The notes: generated by a model from the sequence alone, not told the origin. A stretch of DNA of 5,351 bases from an uncultured Deinococcales bacterium (GCA_937934635.1 CALGZD010000326.1:1-5351), one strand, 5' to 3'; positions 1 to 5,054 are shown, counted from the first letter of the stretch. Program-made: numbers and translations.

Positions 1-434
1 CGGATGAAGATAGCGTGGAAGTCATCTTCTAGCGATGCGCTAGCTATATCCGTTTCAAAACTAGCGACCTGTCTACCGTAGGCATGTCTAGCAACAGTTA
101 TATCAATGAGTGACATGCGGTACTGTTCTGGAAAGCCATCAATATCTTTTGCAATGAGAATAGCACCAGCACATGTTCCCCAAATTGCTGCGCCAGTTTT
201 AGCAAATTTTGGTAACGCCTTATCAAAGCCATAGGGTGCCATGAGTTTAATCATGGTGGTAGATTCGCCACCTGGAATGATGAGTGCTGCAAGCCCATCT
301 AATTCTTCTGGTAAACGCACTTCACGCACGGTTGCGCCTAAGCGTTCTAAGGCTTGACGATGTTCACGGAAAGCACCTTGCAGAGCGAGGACGCCTATTA
401 TGCCAGTATCAGCAGGTTTCATAGCCATCATCAT
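1..434 (-). CDS. pdxT: PdxT, glutaminase subunit of pyridoxal 5'-phosphate synthase (partial, 3' end off window)
   Basis: PdxT hydrolyses glutamine and channels ammonia to the PdxS synthase, which makes pyridoxal 5'-phosphate by the DXP-independent route in the cytoplasm. The 144 visible codons read through the family landmarks: IGVLALQGAFREH near the N-terminus, IIPGGESTT, the nucleophile-elbow motif WGTCAGAILIAK with its catalytic Cys, then DITVARHAYGRQVASFE and FHAIFIR. This is a close match to what I know of Bacillus PdxT (about 196 residues). The catalytic His and Glu lie beyond the window edge. Four in-frame ATG codons (434, 431, 428, 422) could start it and none has a clear Shine-Dalgarno. 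The longest is reported; 422 would leave a leader closer to family length. pdxS, normally adjacent, is not upstream: the next gene is a MoaD-like one. The name is firm; the exact start is not. Confidence 0.93.
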   Translation of the reverse strand, partial: MMMAMKPADTGIIGVLALQGAFREHRQALERLGATVREVRLPEELDGLAALIIPGGESTTMIKLMAPYGFDKALPKFAKTGAAIWGTCAGAILIAKDIDGFPEQYRMSLIDITVARHAYGRQVASFETDIASASLEDDFHAIFI

Positions 435-486
435 GGCACGTTTTATTTGAGTGGGATAGATACCAGATAGGAATTGGTGTTTTTGG

Positions 487-530
487 GATGATTTGTAGCT
501 CTAATCTAGATGATTTGTAGCCCTAATCTA
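487..530. repeat. 22-bp tandem repeat, two copies
   Basis: Two adjacent 22-base units (487-508 and 509-530) differ at one position. Each begins GATGATTTGTAG and ends CTAATCTA. They sit 50-100 bases upstream of pdxT and share a TGTAG core with the 14-bp array that follows. Function is unknown; they could be operator half-sites or products of replication slippage. Confidence 0.85.
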
Positions 531-534
531 TAGG

Positions 535-604
535 TGTAGTCTAAAGGATGTAGTCCAAAGCTTGTAGTTCAAAGAGTGTAGTCCAAAGCTTGTAGTCCAA
601 AGCT
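535..604. repeat. 14-bp tandem repeat array, five copies, upstream of pdxT
   Basis: Five contiguous 14-base units start at 535, 549, 563, 577 and 591. The consensus is TGTAGTCCAAAGCT; three units match it exactly (549, 577, 591) and two differ at three positions. With the preceding 22-bp pair, TGTAG recurs seven times at spacings of 22, 19, 14, 14, 14 and 14 bases. The array lies in the leader of pdxT on the minus strand, so an iteron-like binding site is possible. No spacers of CRISPR type are present. Confidence 0.9.
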
Positions 605-725
605 TGTTATGACGATAGTCAAGTTCTGCATTCAGGTTCTGTACTAGCTAATTCTGTACTAGTCATTATCTTGAGTTGTCCATGCTTGACCTGATTGAGG
701 TACGAAGTTAACTTAACCCCTTCAA
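605..725. other. Repeat-bearing intergenic tail with no gene
   Basis: No coding sequence is supported here. It contains a 15-base direct repeat beginning TTCTGTACTAG at 637 and 652 (the first 11 bases are identical), and a 10-base perfect palindrome AAGTTAACTT at 705-714 just past the stop of the MoaD-like gene. No convincing GC-rich terminator stem followed by a T-run was found for that gene. Confidence 0.6.
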
Positions 726-1004
726 CTAACCTCCTTCAACAGGAGGGATGATATCTATGATGTCGCTATTACTTAATTGTGTCTCTAAACCATCAGTACC
801 ATAGACTTCTTTTCCAGCGATGAACATACTCACATGTTCACGAATAGCGCCGTGTTCATCTAGGAATTCTTGTTCTAGTTTGGGGTGTAGGGCAAAGAGT
901 TGCGTGAGAACTTGGGAGAGGCTCGAGCCTTCTTTGATATCCAAGCTAACTGAGCGTTCGCCTGCAATACTTCGGTATATAGTATATAAATTGATTTTCA
1001 ACAT
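726..1004 (-). CDS. MoaD/ThiS-family sulfur-carrier protein with C-terminal Gly-Gly
   Basis: A 92-residue beta-grasp (ubiquitin-like) protein. Family members are activated at the C-terminal Gly-Gly by an E1-like ThiF/MoeB enzyme and carry sulfur as a thiocarboxylate, for molybdopterin, thiamine thiazole or (CysO) cysteine synthesis; some act as small protein modifiers. The sequence shows an N-terminal strand KINLYTIYRSIAG, a helix SSLSQVLTQLFALHPKL, the segment HGAIREHVSMFIAGKEV typical of MoaD-like and CysO-like proteins, and a C-terminus IIDIIPPVEGG with Gly91-Gly92 exposed. Length fits the family (about 80-95). Start ATG at 1004 has only a weak AGAG upstream. No ThiF/MoeB, MoaE or cysteine synthase is in view, so its pathway cannot be assigned. 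It precedes pdxT on the same strand by 291 bases, probably too far for tight coupling. Confidence 0.85.
   Translation of the reverse strand: MLKINLYTIYRSIAGERSVSLDIKEGSSLSQVLTQLFALHPKLEQEFLDEHGAIREHVSMFIAGKEVYGTDGLETQLSNSDIIDIIPPVEGG
919..930. repeat. 12-bp palindrome containing GCTCGAGC (copy 1 of 4)
   Basis: AGGCTCGAGCCT is a perfect palindrome inside the MoaD-like gene, at its EGSSL codons. The core GCTCGAGC (921-928) is read in the gene's frame as GC-TCG-AGC. It is one of four copies of this octamer in the window. Confidence 0.8.
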
Positions 1005-1016
1005 GATTATTAGCTC

Positions 1017-1067
1017 TGTTTTATTCTTGTGTTTTATTCTTATGTTTTATTCTGGCTTTATTCTTGT
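1017..1067. repeat. 13-bp tandem repeat in the divergent spacer
   Basis: The 11-base core TGTTTTATTCT recurs exactly at 1017, 1030 and 1043, a 13-base period, and a decayed fourth copy (TTTATTCT) follows at about 1057-1064. The array starts 13 bases upstream of the MoaD-like gene's start codon, so it would form that gene's leader or promoter region. Its sequence is unrelated to the arrays on the other side of the gene. Confidence 0.85.
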
Positions 1068-1086
1068 AATTTGCTGTTAGGTTTGC

Positions 1087-1102
1087 TTAGTTATTTAGTT
1101 AT
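1087..1102. repeat. 8-bp perfect tandem repeat
   Basis: TTAGTTAT occurs twice back to back (1087-1094 and 1095-1102) in the spacer between the divergent MoaD-like and kinase genes. It is a second, different tandem unit within the same spacer. Confidence 0.75.
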
Positions 1103-1121
1103 AGCCGTTGATTAAGATGCA

Positions 1122-1151
1122 TTGTTTACAATTTTCTAATCTAGGTCTAAT
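1122..1151 (+). promoter_or_regulatory. Possible sigma-70-type promoter for the histidine kinase gene
   Basis: TTGTTT (1122-1127) and TCTAAT (1146-1151) sit 18 bases apart, and TCTAAT matches five of six bases of the -10 consensus. The start codon is 55 bases further on. The -35 matches only TTG, and the region is AT-rich with a second TCTAAT at 1135-1140, so this is a weak guess. Confidence 0.2.
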
Positions 1152-1206
1152 TTAAGAGCGCACCCACCCAAGCATATTTACATAAAATCAGATAAACTAC
1201 AGTAAT

Positions 1207-4200
1207 ATGGCTCAATTCTTTTCAGCGCTGAGAGAACGCATACAATTAGCATTTAAAGCAATATTAGCATCACAACCACAATTGCCTTTCGATATTAATC
1301 GGCAAGTGCTCTTTTTTCTTCCTTTTGTGGTGTTTTGTTTATTCGCTATTGCTTTTTTTACTGTTTCTAGTAATCTCAACAAGCATGAAAGTCATATTTT
1401 TGATAGCTCTGAGGCTAGCATTGAGCTTGGTAAATTGTCCACAAAAGTCAGTGAGGCTTTTATCAAATCAACGGCTTTTCTCTTAGGTCCTCCTAGTACA
1501 GAGCCTTTTGAATTAGATGGTAGCGCCATAATTGATGCTCAGTCATCACTTCGAGAAATTTTACATTCCCACTCAAATTTTGAGGTCTTACAAGATGATA
1601 TTGCCAAAGCTATCGACATGGATCTTGGCTTTGTAACGGCACTTGCAAATGGTAATACTGAAGAATCAGATAAATTGCGTATAGCAAGGTCAGAAATTCC
1701 AAACTTGCATGAGAGTATTGCTGCCCTAAGTGAAGCGATTCGGGTTGATAGGGAGCACCATTTAAGGCTTCTTAAGATTAGTCAACGTGCTTTGAATCTG
1801 ATTATTTTAGCTGGCTTATTGTTCACTATAGCTAGTATTTTATATGGTTTGCATCTATCAGGAAGTGATCTTAGCAGTGGTTTTAATCGTTTGAGTCAAG
1901 ATATTCGGAGGCTCAGGCGTGGTGAGCGTTTATCGATTAGCAATATGCCTACCGCGCAGATGAGCTTGGTTGATCAGCAACTTTTAAAAACAAGTCAACA
2001 CCTTCAAGAGCAAAATGATGCTTTGGAAGCTAAGACCTTGGAGCTCGAGCTCCAACAAAAGTTTCGTCAGGGTCTTTCTGAATTTGTAAGTGAGAGCTTG
2101 CAGCATGGTTTCCAACAAAACTTTTATCAAAAATTGTTGAACCGTGCTGTTGATGTTATTCCTGATAGTCAAGCTAGTAGCCTTTTGCTTTTAAAACCAG
2201 ATGGTCGTTATCACTATGAAGCGGTTGTGAATTATCAACTTGAGTCGATGGAAAGCTTATCGTTCAGTGCTGACGACATTGCATTGCATTACAGTGATAG
2301 TGAGCCTAGTCGTTTTCAGGACTTTAGTATTAATCAAGAGCTAGATACTTTAGCGACTTCCGAAAGTTCTACGTTGCTAGCTGATAATGCTGGTGGAAGA
2401 CACCGTGCCGTGATGGATTCGCTTGCGATTCCTGTTCAGGTGAACGGCATTACTCAGGCTTATTTGACACTTGATAACTTTGAACGAGCAGATGTTTTTG
2501 GCAATGAAGCTGTGAGTATGGCAGAGGTTTTTGCTGCACAAGTGGGCACAGTGATTACCCGTTTGAATTTGCAAGAAAATTTGCGCTTGCGCCAAGAGGA
2601 AGTTCAGCAGCAAAATAAAGAGTTGGCTCGAGCCGACCGCTTAAAGAGTGAGTTTCTTGCCAATATGTCGCATGAGCTTAGAACACCACTCACTGCTATT
2701 TTAGGTTTTGCTGAGCTTTTAAAAGAAGAACTCTTTGGCGATCTAAATGATAAACAGAGTCAGTATGTAGAAGATATATATAAATCAGGCGATCACCTAC
2801 TTTCACTCATCAATGATATCCTTGACCTTTCAAAAATTGAAGCTGGTCACATGGATCTCAACAGAGATAGGCACAATCTTTCTGAGCTAGTAGACAGTGT
2901 TATTGGCATTATGAAAGAGCGTGCTCGCAAGGCAGATGTTCAGGTAGAAACAAATATTCCAAATGATCTTGATGCTCTTTTTGTAGATGGACGAAAAGTA
3001 AAGCAAGTGCTGTTTAATCTTATTTCCAATGCAGTTAAGTTTACGCCCGCTGGGGGGAAAGTTATTATTAAGGCATTTGAACGAGATGACAGTTTAGAAG
3101 TACAAGTTCACGATACGGGTATTGGTATTTCTTCTGAAGATCAGGAAAAACTTTTTCAAGAGTTCTCACAACTGGATAGTTCTTTAACTAAAGTACATGA
3201 GGGAACAGGGCTGGGTCTTGTTTTGAGCAAGCGTTTTGTTCAACTGCATGGTGGTGAAATCTGGGTTGAAAGCTTAGCAGGTAAAGGAAGTATCTTTACC
3301 TTTACCTTGCCTTTTGGGCATAGCCAAGTGGCACTTCATGATGAATTTACGGATTTTGCAAATACGAGATTGCGACCTGGTGTAGTTGTTGTATCAGATT
3401 CAGAACAATTAAAGGAAAGTGTTGAAGCGCTAAAACAAAGTGATTATCGAGTGTTAGCTACGAATGATTCTGCTGTGTTAATCGAGCAGTTATCAAGACC
3501 AAAGCGTGTGGATTTAATCATTATTGATGAAGCGATTCACAAAAGTACTAATCTTGCTAAAGAAGTATCTGAATTTCTGAAAGTGAGTCAACAGCGATGT
3601 CCAGTGCTGTTGGTTGCTTCAGATGATAAAGATAGTCACAGTCAGGATGATCAGGATAGTCAAGAAAGTCAAGAAAGTCAAGAAAGTCAAGATGCATTAT
3701 CAGAAATGGGACGAGCAGAGATGCAACTATCAGAGATGCGATTGGGGCATGGTATTGATGCTGTTTTGAAGTCGCCATTTGATTCAAGGAGCTTCTTAGA
3801 AAAAGTTTCAAGCTTAATTTATAGAGAGATTAAATCTGCAAATATTCTACTCGTTGGTGAAAGCGATTATGTAGAAGAAGATAATGCTTTAAAAAAACTA
3901 CTCAGTTCTTCGGAACACAAATTATTTTTTTGTGAAGACGGTGAATCTGCAATTGAACATCTTGCTCAGCAGCAGGTAGATTTATTGCTTTGTCATTTTG
4001 CATTGCCTGATATGAGTGCTGCAGATTTGTTAGAAAATATTGAAGAGCTGCCAGCTTCATTAGCTGATGATGTTCGTCAGCAAAGCACAGTTGTGGTGTT
4101 GACCGATGATGATGACTTAAAGACCTTTTTCGATGATAGTATTTTCTTTGATGATGTTAAGTCTTTAAGTGGTAGCAATAGTGGTAACAATAGGGGTAGC

Positions 4201-4272
4201 AATAATCAGCAAATTACTATGCATTCAGTAGAACGACTAAACCGATATCTTTGGCATAATGCAAAATATTAA
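1207..4272 (+). CDS. Membrane-bound GAF-domain hybrid sensor histidine kinase with two C-terminal receiver-like domains
   Basis: A 1021-residue sensor kinase. A short cytoplasmic N-terminus precedes membrane segments at about 34-54 and 197-217. Between them is a roughly 140-residue predicted periplasmic helical domain, perhaps a four-helix bundle. A HAMP-like, coiled-coil linker (218-290) leads to a GAF domain (about 285-455). The kinase core is complete: H-box MSHELRTP with autophosphorylated His489, N-box with Asn604 and Asn608, G1 HDTGIGI (Asp636), G2 GTGLGL (666-671) and a final GKGSIFTFTLP. Receiver 1 (about 723-872) keeps Asp731, Asp774, Ser805 and Lys855, but 50 residues separate Ser from Lys (22 in CheY) because a SQE repeat is inserted. 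Receiver 2 (about 877-1021) has His930 where the phosphoacceptor Asp belongs and a Ser/Gly/Asn-rich stretch at 988-1002. ATG 1207 is the first Met after an in-frame stop at 1183 and precedes the first membrane segment; no Shine-Dalgarno is clear. The ligand is unknown. The DivK-like gene downstream is a likely partner. Confidence 0.95.
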   Translation: MAQFFSALRERIQLAFKAILASQPQLPFDINRQVLFFLPFVVFCLFAIAFFTVSSNLNKHESHIFDSSEASIELGKLSTKVSEAFIKSTAFLLGPPSTEPFELDGSAIIDAQSSLREILHSHSNFEVLQDDIAKAIDMDLGFVTALANGNTEESDKLRIARSEIPNLHESIAALSEAIRVDREHHLRLLKISQRALNLIILAGLLFTIASILYGLHLSGSDLSSGFNRLSQDIRRLRRGERLSISNMPTAQMSLVDQQLLKTSQHLQEQNDALEAKTLELELQQKFRQGLSEFVSESLQHGFQQNFYQKLLNRAVDVIPDSQASSLLLLKPDGRYHYEAVVNYQLESMESLSFSADDIALHYSDSEPSRFQDFSINQELDTLATSESSTLLADNAGGRHRAVMDSLAIPVQVNGITQAYLTLDNFERADVFGNEAVSMAEVFAAQVGTVITRLNLQENLRLRQEEVQQQNKELARADRLKSEFLANMSHELRTPLTAILGFAELLKEELFGDLNDKQSQYVEDIYKSGDHLLSLINDILDLSKIEAGHMDLNRDRHNLSELVDSVIGIMKERARKADVQVETNIPNDLDALFVDGRKVKQVLFNLISNAVKFTPAGGKVIIKAFERDDSLEVQVHDTGIGISSEDQEKLFQEFSQLDSSLTKVHEGTGLGLVLSKRFVQLHGGEIWVESLAGKGSIFTFTLPFGHSQVALHDEFTDFANTRLRPGVVVVSDSEQLKESVEALKQSDYRVLATNDSAVLIEQLSRPKRVDLIIIDEAIHKSTNLAKEVSEFLKVSQQRCPVLLVASDDKDSHSQDDQDSQESQESQESQDALSEMGRAEMQLSEMRLGHGIDAVLKSPFDSRSFLEKVSSLIYREIKSANILLVGESDYVEEDNALKKLLSSSEHKLFFCEDGESAIEHLAQQQVDLLLCHFALPDMSAADLLENIEELPASLADDVRQQSTVVVLTDDDDLKTFFDDSIFFDDVKSLSGSNSGNNRGSNNQQITMHSVERLNRYLWHNAKY
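2038..2055. repeat. 18-bp perfect palindrome inside the kinase gene (GCTCGAGC copy 2 of 4)
   Basis: TTGGAGCTCGAGCTCCAA equals its own reverse complement. It encodes Leu-Glu-Leu-Glu-Leu-Gln (residues 278-283) in the coiled-coil linker before the GAF domain and contains the octamer GCTCGAGC at 2043-2050. Part of the symmetry follows from the alternating Leu-Glu codons. Confidence 0.9.
2626..2633. repeat. GCTCGAGC palindrome (copy 3 of 4)
   Basis: The octamer lies inside a 10-base palindrome GGCTCGAGCC (2625-2634), at the Ala-Arg-Ala codons (474-476) just before the kinase H-box. It is read as GCT-CGA-GC, a codon phase different from the other copies. Confidence 0.8.
3658..3693 (+). repeat. 9-bp in-frame tandem repeat encoding Ser-Gln-Glu
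   Basis: The unit AGTCAAGAA is repeated at 3658, 3667 and 3676, with a fourth copy ending in GAT instead of GAA. It encodes SQE three times then SQD (residues 818-829), and the flanks (DSHSQDDQD) look like older, decayed copies. The copies are identical at the DNA level, including third codon positions, which suggests recent expansion. It falls between the Ser805 and Lys855 positions of receiver 1. Confidence 0.9.
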
Positions 4273-4285
4273 GGTATCTTAAAGT

Positions 4286-4312
4286 ATTAAGCTATTTTGA
4301 TGATAGTTTAAT
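4286..4312 (+). terminator. AT-rich hairpin 14 bases after the kinase stop, possible transcript end
   Basis: ATTAAGCTAT (4286-4295) can pair with ATAGTTTAAT (4303-4312) over ten positions including one G-U pair, around a seven-base loop. No T-run follows and the stem is AT-rich, so it is not a classic intrinsic terminator. It may stabilise or end the kinase mRNA. Confidence 0.3.
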
Positions 4313-4394
4313 GGCAAGTAGCCTTATAAAGGATGAAAAACACCCGTGAATAATTTCCTTTAGGTCTAATGCTGTGAAATTATATGGTTGATGC

Positions 4395-4414
4395 GTATAT
4401 ATCTGTATATATCT
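4395..4414. repeat. 10-bp perfect tandem repeat
   Basis: GTATATATCT occurs twice back to back (4395-4404 and 4405-4414), followed by ATA. It is an AT-rich repeat in the kinase to response-regulator spacer. Its function is unknown. Confidence 0.8.
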
Positions 4415-4438
4415 ATAGGGTTGGTTTCTAGGCAGGAG

Positions 4439-4466
4439 CTTAACAAGCTATACTTAACAAGCTATA
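4439..4466. repeat. 14-bp perfect tandem repeat
   Basis: CTTAACAAGCTATA occurs twice with no gap (4439-4452 and 4453-4466). The ACAAGCT within it is also found, inverted, in the 14-bp array upstream of pdxT (AGCTTGT), which may be chance. Confidence 0.85.
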
Positions 4467-4526
4467 GAAGTGAATGTCTTGTAGAGTCACTTACCTCTAG
4501 AGCCAGCTTAAGGAAGAAGCATTAGA

Positions 4527-4577
4527 TAGTAGGATTAAAAAGTTAGTAGGATTAAAAAGATAGTATGAGTAAAACTG
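4527..4577 (+). repeat. 17-bp tandem repeat running into the response-regulator start codon
   Basis: TAGTAGGATTAAAAAG is present at 4527-4542 and 4544-4559 (17-base period). A third, diverged unit, TAGTATGAGTAAAAC, begins exactly one period later at 4561 and contains the ATG of the next gene. The repeated AGGA lies 13 bases before the ATG in the nearer copy, rather far for a Shine-Dalgarno. The duplication therefore reshapes the translation start region. Confidence 0.8.
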
Positions 4578-4951
4578 ATATTTTAGTTATAGATGACAAT
4601 GCAATAAACTTACGGTTATTGCATGATATGTTGTTGTCTCAAGACTATAAGGTGAAAACTGCAAATAGTGGTAAAGAAGGCATTGAACAAGCTGAGAAGC
4701 TTCAACCAGCTTTAATTCTTTTAGATGTGCAGATGCCTAAGATGAGTGGAAAAGAGGTGCTAAAGCATCTGCGAGAGAGTACGGGGCTCGAGCACATCCC
4801 TGTCATTGCTGTAACTGCTCTTGCTATGGCAGGTGATGAACAAGCACTCCTTGATTTGGGTTTTGATGCCTATATTAGCAAGCCTGTCAGGTTAAAAACA
4901 CTCATAACTACGGTTAGTCAATTTGTTGATAATGCATCTAAAAGCAACTAG
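4565..4951 (+). CDS. Single-domain response regulator, DivK/CheY type
   Basis: A 128-residue stand-alone receiver with no output domain. All phosphotransfer residues are present: acidic pocket Asp10 and Asp11, phosphoacceptor Asp54 in ILLDVQMPKMSG, Thr84 in AVTALAM, and Lys106 in the AYISKP motif. Such proteins act in the cytoplasm as diffusible phosphate acceptors or allosteric switches for kinases, as DivK and CheY do. It follows the hybrid kinase on the same strand by 292 bases. Since the kinase's last receiver lacks its Asp, this protein is a plausible target, but that is inference. ATG at 4565 fits the usual receiver start; upstream AGGA (4548-4551) is poorly spaced and is part of a tandem repeat. 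General name preferred, because divK cannot be distinguished from other orphan receivers on sequence alone. Confidence 0.93.
   Translation: MSKTDILVIDDNAINLRLLHDMLLSQDYKVKTANSGKEGIEQAEKLQPALILLDVQMPKMSGKEVLKHLRESTGLEHIPVIAVTALAMAGDEQALLDLGFDAYISKPVRLKTLITTVSQFVDNASKSN
4786..4793. repeat. GCTCGAGC palindrome (copy 4 of 4)
   Basis: This octamer lies in the response-regulator gene at its Gly-Leu-Glu-His codons and is read as G-CTC-GAG-C. It is an isolated 8-base palindrome with no symmetric flanks. Confidence 0.8.
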
Positions 4952-4954
4952 GGT

Positions 4955-4977
4955 AAAGCAAGCATACTGAATGCTTT
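4955..4977 (+). terminator. Weak hairpin just after the response-regulator stop
   Basis: Two alternative 6-bp stems overlap here: AAAGCA (4955-4960) with TGCTTT (4972-4977), or AAGCAT (4960-4965) with ATGCTT (4971-4976) around a five-base loop. They begin four bases past the stop codon and are followed by the T-rich GATATTTCT. It is a modest terminator candidate with no long T-run. Confidence 0.35.
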
Positions 4978-4994
4978 GATATTTCTAGCTAATT

Positions 4995-5054
4995 TGAAGG
5001 TCTAAAATTACTGAAATGTTACCTGACTGTAAGCGACTTGTTAGCTGAAGGTCT
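4995..5054. repeat. Spaced direct repeat TGAAGGTCT
   Basis: TGAAGGTCT occurs at 4995-5003 and 5046-5054, each followed by an A-rich tract (AAAAT or CAAAT) and preceded by TAGCT close by. It lies in the leader region before the L7/L12-like gene. No coding sequence is seen in this spacer (4952-5188). Confidence 0.5.

Larger units (their letters stand above)
4273..4564. other. Repeat-rich spacer between kinase and response regulator, no gene
   Basis: No coding sequence is supported in these 292 bases. They hold a hairpin just past the kinase stop, three unrelated tandem repeats (listed separately), and an imperfect hairpin with 6-bp arms AAGTGA (4468-4473) and TCACTT (4487-4492). The 10-mer TAGGTCTAAT at 4361-4370 also occurs at 1142-1151 upstream of the kinase. 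The length and the hairpin suggest the response regulator gene has its own promoter. Confidence 0.6.

Noticed and set aside
487..604. CRISPR array
   Set aside because: The repeats are directly contiguous, 14 or 22 bases long, with no unique spacers and no cas gene nearby.
726..750. Shine-Dalgarno AAGGAGGT on the minus strand at the end of the MoaD-like gene, suggesting a coupled downstream gene
   Set aside because: The bases are the codons for the conserved Glu-Gly-Gly tail, and the short frames after it stop at once.
820..1080. Plus-strand open frame of 86 codons
   Set aside because: It is antisense to the MoaD-like gene over most of its length, is Cys- and Ser-rich with no recognisable domain, and ends in the 13-bp repeat array.
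1984..2613. Two minus-strand open frames (1984-2172 and 2377-2613)
   Set aside because: Both lie wholly inside the GAF and linker region of the kinase and have no recognisable features.
3557..3811. Minus-strand open frame with a Leu-Asp-Phe repeat
   Set aside because: The repeat is the antisense reading of the SQE tract in the kinase, whose domain structure explains the sequence.
4328..4362. Hairpin TAAAGGA/TCCTTTA in the kinase to regulator spacer
   Set aside because: The 7-bp AT-rich stem has a 21-base loop and no T-run, so it is too weak to call as a terminator.
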